A DNA stretch of 64,000 nucleotides from Lancefieldella sp. Marseille-Q7238. Its GTDB lineage: Bacteria; Actinomycetota; Coriobacteriia; Coriobacteriales; Atopobiaceae. Both the position numbers and the translations under genes were made by a program. The stretch covers positions 810,530-874,529 of the forward strand of contig NZ_OX424407.1 in NCBI RefSeq assembly GCF_949152215.1. The letters are read 5' to 3'. This document shows positions 29,945 to 38,657 of the stretch, piece by piece. The notes under the pieces are model-generated. The model was not told the origin of the DNA, did not search any database, and saw only the letters and a list, made by a program, of their open reading frames with translations. Within the stretch, counting starts at the first letter, position 1, and each line of letters opens with the position of its first letter.

Positions 29945-29999
29945 AAAAAAATGCCGCCCTCTTGCGCCGCACATAGACAGACATTGCAAGAGAACGGCG
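29945..29999 (-). terminator. Terminator after msmK
   Basis: On the minus strand GCCGTTCTCTTGC pairs with GCAAGAGGGCGGC (13 bp with two G-U) and is followed by seven T. It lies between msmK and malQ. Confidence 0.8.
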
Positions 30000-30006
30000 T
30001 TCTATA

Positions 30007-31203
30007 TTAGTACTTAATGAGGTTCTTCTCGGTCTCTTTATCAAAAAGATGCACGGCGTTGTCCTCAAACTTGAACCAGACATCGTTGCCGATCTCAAGA
30101 TCGCGCTTTGCGATTTCGGTCGCGGGAACAATCAGAACGAAGCTACCGTCATCCGTCTTGACATGGACGTGCACCGTAGAGCCCATGAGCTCGGTAACTT
30201 CAATGATGCCCTGGAATGCGGTGGTGTCGTCTTTGTCAGTCAGAATAATTTGCTCAGGGCGGACGCCAACCGTAACGTCAGTTGCAGGCGCGGCGACCCA
30301 AGACTCTCCCAAAAGGTTCGCCGTTTCGGGAGCAAGGTCAAAGGACAGGTGCTCGGTCTCAACATGAAACTCGTTGCCAACGCGCACGAGGTGAGCGTCG
30401 AAGAAGTTCATCTGCGGCATGCCAATAAAGCCCGCAACAAAGAGGTTGGCCGGACGGTTGAAAACGTCCTGCGGCGTGCCGATCTGCTGGACAAAGCCGT
30501 CACGCATAATAACGATGCGATCTCCCAAGGTCATGGCCTCAGTTTGGTCATGCGTAACGTAGATAAACGTACCGTTGACTTTCTGACGCAGCTTGATGAG
30601 CTCGGCGCGCATCTGGTTACGGAGCTTCGCGTCCAAGTTGGAGAGCGGCTCGTCCATCAGGAAGACCTTGGGGTCACGCACGATAGCGCGACCGATAGCG
30701 ACACGCTGGCGCTGTCCGCCGGAAAGAGCTTTCGGCTTGCGGTCAAGATACGCCGTAATGCCGAGAGTTTCCGCGGCCGCGCGGACCTTCTCGTCAATAA
30801 TGGCCTGGTCAACCTTCTTGAGTTTCAGCGTAAACGCCATATTCTCATAGACCGTCATGTTGGGATACAGCGCGTAGCTCTGAAAGACCATGGCGATGTC
30901 GCGGTCTTTCGGAGCAATGTCATTCATAAGCTTGCCGTCGATGTAGAGCTCTCCCGAGGAGATGTCCTCAAGGCCGGCGATCATGCGGAGCGTCGTGGAC
31001 TTGCCACAGCCCGAGGGTCCCACGAGAACGACGAACTCATGATCCTTAATCTCCAGATTAAAGTCTTGAACAGCGATGACGCCCTCATCGGTAACCTCAA
31101 GATTGCTCTTCTTCTGCTGCACAGGCTTCTTGCCAAAGAGACGCTTTTGCTCTTTTTCATTGGGGTAGATCTTTTTGACGTTCTTCAGAACGATTTCAGC
31201 CAT
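30007..31203 (-). CDS. msmK: Sugar ABC transporter ATPase, MsmK/UgpC type
   Basis: 398 residues, cytoplasmic energising subunit for carbohydrate import. Walker A is GPSGCGKST, signature LSGGQRQRV, Walker B VFLMDEPLSNLD. The C-terminal OB/TOBE region (VTVGVRPEQI onward) is typical of MsmK/MalK/UgpC. An insertion near residues 20-45 (Lys-rich, KKPVQQKKSN) lies between the first strand and the P-loop, as in several Coriobacteriia and Bifidobacteria copies from memory. It is 107 bases downstream of malG; that gap holds an inverted pair of the GCGAGAAG octamer. Confidence 0.93.
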   Translation of the reverse strand: MAEIVLKNVKKIYPNEKEQKRLFGKKPVQQKKSNLEVTDEGVIAVQDFNLEIKDHEFVVLVGPSGCGKSTTLRMIAGLEDISSGELYIDGKLMNDIAPKDRDIAMVFQSYALYPNMTVYENMAFTLKLKKVDQAIIDEKVRAAAETLGITAYLDRKPKALSGGQRQRVAIGRAIVRDPKVFLMDEPLSNLDAKLRNQMRAELIKLRQKVNGTFIYVTHDQTEAMTLGDRIVIMRDGFVQQIGTPQDVFNRPANLFVAGFIGMPQMNFFDAHLVRVGNEFHVETEHLSFDLAPETANLLGESWVAAPATDVTVGVRPEQIILTDKDDTTAFQGIIEVTELMGSTVHVHVKTDDGSFVLIVPATEIAKRDLEIGNDVWFKFEDNAVHLFDKETEKNLIKY

Positions 31204-31310
31204 GATTCATGCCTTTCTGAAAGCATCCGTCAGGATGCGCGAATTCTTTCGTGTGGCGAGAAGTGCACGGAGGCGAAACACTACCGGCCGCGGGCGCTTC
31301 TCGCGAGCGC

Positions 31311-32150
31311 TTAACCCTTCACGGCGCCGGAAACAACACCGTTAATGATGTAGCGCTGGCAGATGAGGTACATGATGACGATGGGGATGATGACCATCAT
31401 GATGCAGGCCAACATAGGACCCATTTCCACACGGCCGTATCCGCCGCGGAAATATTGAATCAGGATGGGAATCGTCTTGTACTTAGTACGGTCAAGTACG
31501 AGGTACGGAAGGAGGTAGTCGTTCCATACCCACATGGTCTCAAGAATGCCGACTGAAATATACGTTGGCTTCATGATGGGAAGAACAACGTGGAAGAACG
31601 TCTGGACGGGATTGCAGCCGTCAATAGTCGCCGCCTCTTCAATCTCAAGCGGAATGGTCTTGACGAAACCCGCGAACATAAAGACCGCAAGACCCGCACC
31701 AAAGCCCAGATAGATAAAGCAAATGTTGAAGGGCGTATTAAAGCCCAGCGTAGTTGCCATATTGGACAGCGTAAACATAAGCATCTGGAACGGCACGACC
31801 ATCGAGAACACAAACAGATAGTAGAGCGTCTTACATACGCGGCTGTTGACGCGTACTACATACCACGCGCACATGGAGCAGCACACCAGAATAAGCACGA
31901 CAGACGTCACGGTAATAACCAGAGAATATCCGAACGCCGCCGCGAAACCCTGCCGCTCAAGAGCGGAGATGTAGTTCGCGAGGCCAGCGGCATTCTCGGG
32001 TGTTACCAGCTCGAATGCCGACGAGGTAGTAATGGCGGTCTCCTCCTTGAACGAGTTCAGGAGAATCATGACCATAGGATAGATCCATGCAAGCGACAAA
32101 ACCGTAAAGAATACGGTAATGATCTTGTTGATAGTGGTTTCCCGCTTCAT
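31311..32150 (-). CDS. Maltodextrin ABC transporter permease, MalG type
   Basis: 279 residues with six predicted membrane helices. The EAA loop for ATPase contact reads EIEEAATIDGCNPVQTFFHVVLPIMKP, in part. The N-terminus (METTINKI-type, one helix, then an extracytoplasmic loop) and the C-terminal NGVVSGAVKG ending are typical of MalG-like CUT1 permeases. Its ATG overlaps the stop of the MalF-type gene (TAATG), so the pair is coupled. Confidence 0.93.
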   Translation of the reverse strand: MKRETTINKIITVFFTVLSLAWIYPMVMILLNSFKEETAITTSSAFELVTPENAAGLANYISALERQGFAAAFGYSLVITVTSVVLILVCCSMCAWYVVRVNSRVCKTLYYLFVFSMVVPFQMLMFTLSNMATTLGFNTPFNICFIYLGFGAGLAVFMFAGFVKTIPLEIEEAATIDGCNPVQTFFHVVLPIMKPTYISVGILETMWVWNDYLLPYLVLDRTKYKTIPILIQYFRGGYGRVEMGPMLACIMMVIIPIVIMYLICQRYIINGVVSGAVKG

Positions 32151-33004
32151 TACTGCTGCACCTCCCTTGACTTAGTGGCTCTGAGCTGGACCATGACGAT
32201 CGCGATAACCAGAATGCAGAAAATAACCGCCTTCGCCTGGCCAATGCCCATCCACTTCGCGCCTTGGCGCGCGTAGAAGGTATTGTAGATGTTGAGGGCG
32301 AGCATTTCAGTTGTGTGCTTAGGTTCGCCCGCGGTCAGCGCCAGGTTCTGGTCAAAGAGCTTGAAGCCGTTGGTGATGGTCAAGAACAGGCAGATAGTAA
32401 TGGTAGGCATCAGGTTGGGAATCTTTACCTTCCAAAGTGTCTGCCACGCGTTCGCGCCGTCCACCTTAGCGGCTTCAAGATAGTCGCTGGGGATGGACTG
32501 AAGACCGGCAATGTAGATGATCATCATATAGCCGACCTGCTGCCACAGCGTCAAGATAATCATGCCCCAGAAACCAGCAGTGCTGTTCAGGGCAAGCAGC
32601 TGCTCGCCTACATTGGAGAGCACGCAGTTGATGAGGATGTTCCAAATGTAGCCGAGAACGATGCCGCCGATAAGGTTGGGCATGAAGAATACGGTACGGA
32701 ACGTGTTGGTGCCCTTGAGGTGCTTGCGCGTAAGAGCCAGGGCGATAGCCAGCGCGAGAATGTTAATCAGTATCATCGATACGACTGCGAAAAGTGCTGT
32801 GAACCAAAACGCGCTGGCGAACTGTTTGTCCGCGAAAGCCGCGACATAGTTGGAAAAACCTACCGGCTTTGCATCGCTGATACTAATGAATTTGCAGAAT
32901 GAAAGATAAAAACCTTGGATAAACGGGATAACAAATCCGAATAAGAAGGAAAGCGCCGTCGGTAGCAAAAAGAGCGGCCACCAGCGCTTCAGCATTTTGA
33001 CCAT
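32150..33004 (-). CDS. Maltodextrin ABC transporter permease, MalF type
   Basis: 284 residues with six predicted helices and the EAA loop DYLEAAKVDGANAWQTLWKV. It pairs with the MalG-type permease to form the channel. The ATG at 33004 is preceded by GGAAGGGAAT. The gap to the binding-protein gene (87 bases) holds an inverted repeat, a common way to lower permease expression relative to the binding protein. Confidence 0.92.
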   Translation of the reverse strand: MVKMLKRWWPLFLLPTALSFLFGFVIPFIQGFYLSFCKFISISDAKPVGFSNYVAAFADKQFASAFWFTALFAVVSMILINILALAIALALTRKHLKGTNTFRTVFFMPNLIGGIVLGYIWNILINCVLSNVGEQLLALNSTAGFWGMIILTLWQQVGYMMIIYIAGLQSIPSDYLEAAKVDGANAWQTLWKVKIPNLMPTITICLFLTITNGFKLFDQNLALTAGEPKHTTEMLALNIYNTFYARQGAKWMGIGQAKAVIFCILVIAIVMVQLRATKSREVQQ

Positions 33005-33030
33005 AGGGGGATTCCCTTCCATAAACAAGG

Positions 33031-33060
33031 GGGCGAGAAGAGGCTCAGCCCTTCTCGCCC
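33031..33060. terminator. Intercistronic hairpin between malE- and malF-type genes
   Basis: GGGCGAGAAG and CTTCTCGCCC arms around AGGCTCAGCC. There is no strong T-run, so it more likely acts as an attenuator or mRNA-stabilising stem. Both arms are copies of the window-wide octamer. Confidence 0.6.
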
Positions 33061-33091
33061 CTTTGAAAGCTACGAGCTACATTAGCAAACC

Positions 33092-34408
33092 TTACTCAGC
33101 GTTTGCTTCCTTCTCGGTCTTCCAGCCGTCAACGAACGCGGTCTTGACAGCATCCCAGCTCTCGGTTCCTGCCGCATAGCCCTTAAGGGCGCTGGAAAGG
33201 TTGTTCTTCCACTCCTGAGAGGGAATGTAGATGAAGTCCCAAGCCACAGCCTCGTTGCCCCTCTTGGCGTAGTCGGCCGCGATGTTGGCGAGAGTATTGC
33301 TGGTAGGCTTGGCGTTCTTGAACGGAATGGTAAGGCCCATCTCCTCAGCGATTGCCTTCGTAGCGGTATCGGAGGTAACGCACCAATACATGAAGTCAAG
33401 CGTCGCCTTCTGAGAATCCTCGTCCGCCTTGGAGCTGACGCACCAGTAGTTCTCGCCGCCGGAGCACATGCCCTGCTTCTCTTCACCCTTAACGCCAATG
33501 TAAATGGGGATCATGCCGAGAGCGTCATCGCCGAGCTTCTTGATGTCGTTATATGCCCAGGTGCCGTTCTGATAGAAGACAGCTTCCTCATTGACGAACT
33601 CCGCGACGGAGTCATCGCCGGTCTTGCCGGCAAGCTGCGTAGGATCGCAGGTAGAGTTGTTGATATAGAGATCAAAGATCTGCTTGTAGTTAGGCAGATA
33701 CGTACCCTTGATTTCCTTGGCCTCGGGATCGCCGGTGTCCTTGAACTCATAGTACAGAGGAAGGTTGGCAAGATGAGTAGTAAAGCGCCAGTCAGAGCTT
33801 GAGTCAAGACCCGCGCTGGTAAAGGCGCCCTTGACGCCAAGCTCATCTTTGCGGGACTGAATGTCTTCGACGATCTTTTTAAGGGACGCAAAATCCTTGA
33901 TGTCCTCGCCCTTGTAGCCGGCCTTCTCAAGAAGTTTCTTGTTGTAGATGATGCCGTAATCTTCCTCAACATAGTCAACGCCGTACACAACGCCGTCCTG
34001 CTCAAGCTTCAGGGCATCATTGGTGAGCTCATCGAGAATCTTGGCGCCCTTGAGGTCAATGCAATAGTCCTTGATACCGATAAGGCCGGAAGGACCATTC
34101 GTCTGGAAAAGTGTAGGGGCAGCGGAAGCTTCCTTGTTAATCTCAGACTGGAATGTCTGTGCATAGGTATCGGAAGCAGCGGTAACAACCTTAACAGGAA
34201 CCTTGGTCTCTTCGGTGTACTTCTTGGCAAGATCCTGCCACTCTTTATCAGCCTCAGGCTTGAAGTTCAGGAAGTAAACGGAGCCTTTTGCACCGTCACC
34301 ATCTGACTTTTTGTCATCAGCCTTGCTGCCACCGCAGCCCGCAAGGCCGAGAGCGCAAAGAGCCGATGCGCTCAAAGTGACGAATTGCTTACGATTCAGA
34401 TTGGACAT
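33092..34408 (-). CDS. Carbohydrate ABC transporter substrate-binding lipoprotein
   Basis: 438 residues, a MalE-like extracellular solute-binding protein. The signal peptide ends in the lipobox LAGC (Cys about residue 22), so it is anchored to the outer face of the membrane. A Lys/Asp linker precedes the folded part. The ATG at 34408 follows AGGAGGAACAGT; a longer open frame upstream lacks this support. It is the first gene of the operon with the MalF/MalG permeases and MsmK. The association with malQ and glgP suggests maltodextrins as substrate. Confidence 0.92.
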   Translation of the reverse strand: MSNLNRKQFVTLSASALCALGLAGCGGSKADDKKSDGDGAKGSVYFLNFKPEADKEWQDLAKKYTEETKVPVKVVTAASDTYAQTFQSEINKEASAAPTLFQTNGPSGLIGIKDYCIDLKGAKILDELTNDALKLEQDGVVYGVDYVEEDYGIIYNKKLLEKAGYKGEDIKDFASLKKIVEDIQSRKDELGVKGAFTSAGLDSSSDWRFTTHLANLPLYYEFKDTGDPEAKEIKGTYLPNYKQIFDLYINNSTCDPTQLAGKTGDDSVAEFVNEEAVFYQNGTWAYNDIKKLGDDALGMIPIYIGVKGEEKQGMCSGGENYWCVSSKADEDSQKATLDFMYWCVTSDTATKAIAEEMGLTIPFKNAKPTSNTLANIAADYAKRGNEAVAWDFIYIPSQEWKNNLSSALKGYAAGTESWDAVKTAFVDGWKTEKEANAE

Positions 34409-34532
34409 ACTGTTCCTCCTCATGGAACGTACTGCGCCGGCTCCATCGCCCACACAGATTAATTTGTAAGTTATGACCGCCGGACAAGTCTTTGATGAGA
34501 GCCAACGGACAGTACTTACTCAACCTTTCAAA

Positions 34533-34568
34533 AGTATAGTCTTTTGCGAAAAAGTTGTCTGAACAACT
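34533..34568 (-). promoter_or_regulatory. Promoter and operator of maltodextrin operon
   Basis: On the minus strand, CAGACA (34556-34561) and TATACT (34533-34538) are spaced by 17 bases. The -35 lies inside a perfect inverted repeat AGTTGT-CTGA-ACAACT (34553-34568). The divergent GntR/UTRA regulator is the obvious candidate to bind it. The rest of the 320-base intergenic region (34409-34729) is A/T-rich with no other gene. Confidence 0.55.
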
Positions 34569-34729
34569 ACGTCGGTGAACGGTCGGTTTTTACCGGCAAA
34601 CGTTATGCCAATTGGAAAATCCATAACTTTGACGTAGTATCAACACAAAAAAGACATTGTTATTACAACTACTACCTGCAGAGATTAGTTTTTTGGATAC
34701 TTTTGCGTTGTTCAAAGGATTGAATAGTC

Positions 34730-35464
34730 ATGCCGAAGGCGCGATTTGAAAACATCTATCGAGATCTTAAGGTCAAAATTCTTGACGGCACTTATGCTTA
34801 TCAAACGTTTCTACCCACCGAAACCGAACTCACCGCCTCCTATGCATGCTCAAGAAATACCCTCAGACGAGCGCTCTCCATGCTTTCTGATGAAACCTAC
34901 CTGCAGCCGATTCATGGAAAAGGCGTCCGGGTCATCTGGCAAAAACAGTCCCATGAGATTCTCGGCTCCCTTGAGGGCTTGGAATCGTTCCATGAGTATG
35001 CCGAGCGCAACGGACTCATTCCCTTCACTGAAGTCAAGCAGTTTGACGCAATCACCTGCACTGCGGCCCTTGCTGAGCGCACGGGTTTTCTCGTTGGTGA
35101 TCAGCTCATACGCATCGTGCGCATCCGCGGGCTCAACGGTGTTGCTCGCCAAGTAGACCACGACTATCTTTTGTCCAGCGCGGTACAAGGACTTACCGAG
35201 AAGGACGCCGCGCGTTCCATCTTTTCCTATCTTGAGAACACGTTGGGTATGCGCATTCTCACCAGCAAGCGCCAGATCACCGTGGAGCTGGCGTCAGATG
35301 AGGACTCCAGCTATCTTGACCTCGGGCCGTACAACAGCGTCGCCGTAACGGAAAGCAATTCCTTCAACTCCGAAGGTATCATGTTTGAGTTTACGCAATC
35401 CCGCAGCCATCCGATGACGTTTTGCTACAACGTCATCTCAAAGCGCGAGGCAAAGCAAGTCTAG
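34730..35464 (+). CDS. GntR/HutC-family regulator with UTRA domain
   Basis: 244 residues. Residues 1-70 form a GntR winged HTH (FLPTETELTASYACSRNTLR, RALSMLSDETYLQPIHGKG). The rest is a UTRA ligand-binding domain like that of TreR and other sugar regulators. It is divergent from the maltodextrin operon and separated by 321 bases carrying an inverted repeat over the operon's promoter. It most likely represses that operon and is released by a sugar or sugar phosphate; the ligand is not known. AAAGGATTG precedes the ATG. Confidence 0.9.
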   Translation: MPKARFENIYRDLKVKILDGTYAYQTFLPTETELTASYACSRNTLRRALSMLSDETYLQPIHGKGVRVIWQKQSHEILGSLEGLESFHEYAERNGLIPFTEVKQFDAITCTAALAERTGFLVGDQLIRIVRIRGLNGVARQVDHDYLLSSAVQGLTEKDAARSIFSYLENTLGMRILTSKRQITVELASDEDSSYLDLGPYNSVAVTESNSFNSEGIMFEFTQSRSHPMTFCYNVISKREAKQV

Positions 35465-35482
35465 GCGTCAAGCGAGAAGGAA

Positions 35483-37276
35483 CTAGGAAAGTTCCTTCTC
35501 CAGCTGTTTGACCAAATCAGCAAAAGAGGCAAGCGCCGCGTTGATTGGCTCTGGGGTTGCCATGTCTATTCCTGCGCCGCGAAGTAGCTCAATCGGAGGC
35601 TTAGAGCATCCGCCTGAAAGATAGTTGAGATAGTCCCTCACCGCGGGAGCGCCTTCTTTGAGAATACGCTGCGACAGAGCGATGGCCGCCGAGAACCCAA
35701 TAGAGTACTGATAGACGTAAAAGTCGTAGTAAAAGTGGGGGATGCGCGCCCACTCGATTTCGATTTCCTTATCAGACACAATGCCTGGTCCAAAGTAGAG
35801 CTTGTTGAGCTCGCCGTAGCGCTTGCAGAGTACGTCGGCGTTCAGCGCTTCGCCACGCCCATTCATAGCGTTGATATCACGCTCAAACTCAGCAAACATG
35901 CACTGGCGGTATATCGTTCCGCGAAAACCTTCCAGGAAGTGGTTAAGAATGTAGGCGTGACGCGCGGGGTCAGTCTCATGCTCAAGCAGATAATGAGAGA
36001 GCAGCGCTTCATTGCAGGTAGAAGCTACCTCAGCAACAAAAAGCACATAATTTGAGTAGGTGATCTCCTGCGCGTGGGACGAAAGGTATGTATGAATTGA
36101 GTGACCCATTTCATGAATGAGCGTAAAGACATCATCAAGCGTGCCCTGGAAATTCATAAGGATAACGGGGTTCATACCCTTGCCGCCGGCCGAGTAGGCT
36201 CCGGAACGCTTGCCGGGGGTTTCAAACACATCAACCCATCGCTCTGAAAGCCCTTTCTTAACCAGCTGAAGGTACTTCTCGCCCATAGGCTCAAGCGCCT
36301 TTACGATAAGGTCGCAAGCCTCCTCATAGGTAAACTTCATGTCAACGTCAGCAACGAGCGGCGCGTAGATATCCCAATAGTGGAGCTCGTCGAGGCCCAG
36401 TTGTTTCTTGCGCAGATCCATGTACGCGTAAAATGCGGGCAAATTATTATGAACGGCCTCAATCAGATTGTCATATACCTCAACGGGTACCTCGTTCTTA
36501 TCGAGACTGTACGCAAGAGAGCTCTCGTATTTGCGAGAATCAGCAAAGAACTTGAGCTGCTTGACCTGGCTGGTCAGCATTGCTGCGGACGTATTGCGGA
36601 ATTGATTGTAGCGACCGTAAAGCTGCTTGAACGCGGACTCGCGCAGAACACGGTCATGACCCATGAGCATCGGAATGTACGATCCGCTGGTCAGTTTATG
36701 TTTTTGACCTTTCTCATCCGTCACATCGTCAAACGTGAGATCCGCGTCTTCAAACATGGAATATACGTTTTCAGGCTGAGAAGCGGCATCGTTAGCGCGG
36801 GCGAGAATTGCCTCTTCGGCCGCGGAAAGCGTATGAGCGCGCATGCGCAGAATCTGTTCAAGCTTGCGACGATAGTGCTCAAGCGCGGGCTCGTCCGCGT
36901 AAAACCGGGCGATATCGTCCTCGGGAATGGAGAGCAGCTCCGCGTTGAACCAAGATCCGGCTTCTTCAAGCTGCGTATACAAGCTCATGCACTGCGCGCT
37001 ATATGCCTGGTATTTTGACTTGCGCGTATCCTCATCAAAGCGGCGCTCCGCGTAGTTCAGCGCTTTTTCAACCTCAAGCGCGACACAATCCTCCAACTTG
37101 AGGTACGAGAGAAGTTCTGACGCGGACTTCGAAATCTTCCCGCGATACGCCGCAAGCTGCTCCGGATAGGCTTTGATGTTGACAAGCGCCTGTTCAAAAG
37201 CCTCATCGCTGGGATACATAGAGGAAAGATCCCACTGATACTTCTCCTCTATCTGATCGCGGGACTCATACGTCAT
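35483..37276 (-). CDS. pepF: Oligoendopeptidase F
   Basis: 597 residues of peptidase family M3B, a cytoplasmic zinc peptidase that cuts short peptides. The zinc-binding motif HEMGHS is present (FTLIHEMGHSIHTYL) with the distal Glu region following. The N-terminal M3 helical domain is complete and the length matches the family (about 600). AAAGGACACCC precedes the ATG. It seems monocistronic. Confidence 0.96.
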   Translation of the reverse strand: MTYESRDQIEEKYQWDLSSMYPSDEAFEQALVNIKAYPEQLAAYRGKISKSASELLSYLKLEDCVALEVEKALNYAERRFDEDTRKSKYQAYSAQCMSLYTQLEEAGSWFNAELLSIPEDDIARFYADEPALEHYRRKLEQILRMRAHTLSAAEEAILARANDAASQPENVYSMFEDADLTFDDVTDEKGQKHKLTSGSYIPMLMGHDRVLRESAFKQLYGRYNQFRNTSAAMLTSQVKQLKFFADSRKYESSLAYSLDKNEVPVEVYDNLIEAVHNNLPAFYAYMDLRKKQLGLDELHYWDIYAPLVADVDMKFTYEEACDLIVKALEPMGEKYLQLVKKGLSERWVDVFETPGKRSGAYSAGGKGMNPVILMNFQGTLDDVFTLIHEMGHSIHTYLSSHAQEITYSNYVLFVAEVASTCNEALLSHYLLEHETDPARHAYILNHFLEGFRGTIYRQCMFAEFERDINAMNGRGEALNADVLCKRYGELNKLYFGPGIVSDKEIEIEWARIPHFYYDFYVYQYSIGFSAAIALSQRILKEGAPAVRDYLNYLSGGCSKPPIELLRGAGIDMATPEPINAALASFADLVKQLEKELS

Positions 37277-37351
37277 TGGGTGTCCTTTCAGAGTGATTGT
37301 CTTACAACAGTTAAATAAATGGTTTGAGTCATTGTGTACAAAACAGCATGC

Positions 37352-38641
37352 CTATCGTATCAGTGAGCGCACCGTAGGAACAAAGCCTTCAAAAATTCCT
37401 GGAGCGCCTTCCATTTCGGACGTGATAAGATCCGCTTCGCTTGTAATAGTCCATGTCACCAAGTGAGCTCCCATTTTATTGCAGGCGAGGTCGACAAAGG
37501 GATTTTTGCGATCTTCAAAACGATAAGCGATGAAGTCCGGCCGGGACAAAGAGTTGCCAAAAAGCGCTGTACCCGCCGCTTTCTTAGGAGCAGACAGGTC
37601 TGAGGTAGTGTCATCAGTCAGGAAGTTCTCCGCAAGCTGGCCGCGAAGGACCTCAGGTCGATGCACGCGAAGCCACCGCAGCGCCATCGGATCAAAACTT
37701 TCAACAGCGGCTCGCACGGAATGCCTGTCAAGAATTTTCATAACTTGTTCAGTCACTGCTGCGGCATTGCCGCCATACGTTTTTACTTCAACAATTAAAG
37801 GCGCTGGAAGCTCATCTTCGCCGTTCCAGTCGTAGCACGACAGCACCTCGGCAAAGGTCGGAATACCCGCTTCCGTATTAAGCAGGCGATACGTTCTCAG
37901 CTGCTCAAGAGTGCAGTCTTCAACAACGCAATCAACACCGCAGAGGCGTTGCAAGTGAGAGTCGTGAACAACTACTACCTGTCCATCGGCCGTCAGGTGA
38001 ACATCCAGCTCCGAGCCAAAACCATGCTCCGCAGCACGGCGGAAGGCGGCAAGCGAGTTTTCAGGAATTCCCTGTTTGATGTCGTGCAGGCCACGGTGCG
38101 CGTACCGATATTTTTTAAACTCGTCCCAATGGGCGCGAAGCGCCTTATTGCCCGAGAAGCGAGGAGCAACTGCAAAGGCAGTGAACGCCGCGGCACCTGC
38201 AACAACTCCCGCCGTAACACCTGCTGCAAGAGCCACGCCTTTGAGAACGGGATGGGCCTTCTTTGGCGCAACAGCAAGCTCGCTTTTTGCGACGGACTCA
38301 TCACTCACCGCGACGGGTTTATCGTCCACAGCAACAGGAACTAAAGCACTGTCCCGCGTACCAACAACTTCCGCGTCAATGAGAGCGATCTGCGCGCCAT
38401 CCGCAGGACGTCGGACGCCGAAGCCGTCCAAAAACGATGGGCGCGCGGGCAAAGAAACCACCGGCAGTCGCTTGACAATAGTTTTATGCGCCGCCCCACC
38501 TAACGCGCGGGCGGTCTTTGACGCCGCTGTTACGATCATTTTGCGGGCAGCGGGTGACGCGAGCGCCGCCTTCGTGGCATACCGCCCCAATGTCAAACCG
38601 GCCGCATTGACAGCCATACGTTTAAGAAAACTACTCATCAT
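37352..38641 (-). CDS. Glycerophosphodiester phosphodiesterase with long N-terminal extension
   Basis: 429 residues. The C-terminal half (about 200-429) is a GDPD TIM barrel: YAHRGLHDIKQGIPENSL with the catalytic His, ELDVHLTADGQVVVVHDSHL with metal ligands, and LIVEVKTYGG. It hydrolyses glycerophosphodiesters to glycerol-3-phosphate. The N-terminal part is Ala-rich and contains one hydrophobic segment (GVALAAGVTAGVVAGAAAFTAF, in part, about 165-190) likely anchoring the enzyme. GGGAGGCA precedes the ATG at 38641, favouring this start. It may recycle glycerophosphate from the TagF-like pathway encoded at 42-46 kb; this is inference. Confidence 0.88.
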   Translation of the reverse strand: MMSSFLKRMAVNAAGLTLGRYATKAALASPAARKMIVTAASKTARALGGAAHKTIVKRLPVVSLPARPSFLDGFGVRRPADGAQIALIDAEVVGTRDSALVPVAVDDKPVAVSDESVAKSELAVAPKKAHPVLKGVALAAGVTAGVVAGAAAFTAFAVAPRFSGNKALRAHWDEFKKYRYAHRGLHDIKQGIPENSLAAFRRAAEHGFGSELDVHLTADGQVVVVHDSHLQRLCGVDCVVEDCTLEQLRTYRLLNTEAGIPTFAEVLSCYDWNGEDELPAPLIVEVKTYGGNAAAVTEQVMKILDRHSVRAAVESFDPMALRWLRVHRPEVLRGQLAENFLTDDTTSDLSAPKKAAGTALFGNSLSRPDFIAYRFEDRKNPFVDLACNKMGAHLVTWTITSEADLITSEMEGAPGIFEGFVPTVRSLIR

Positions 38642-38657
38642 TGCCTCCCAACGGCGC

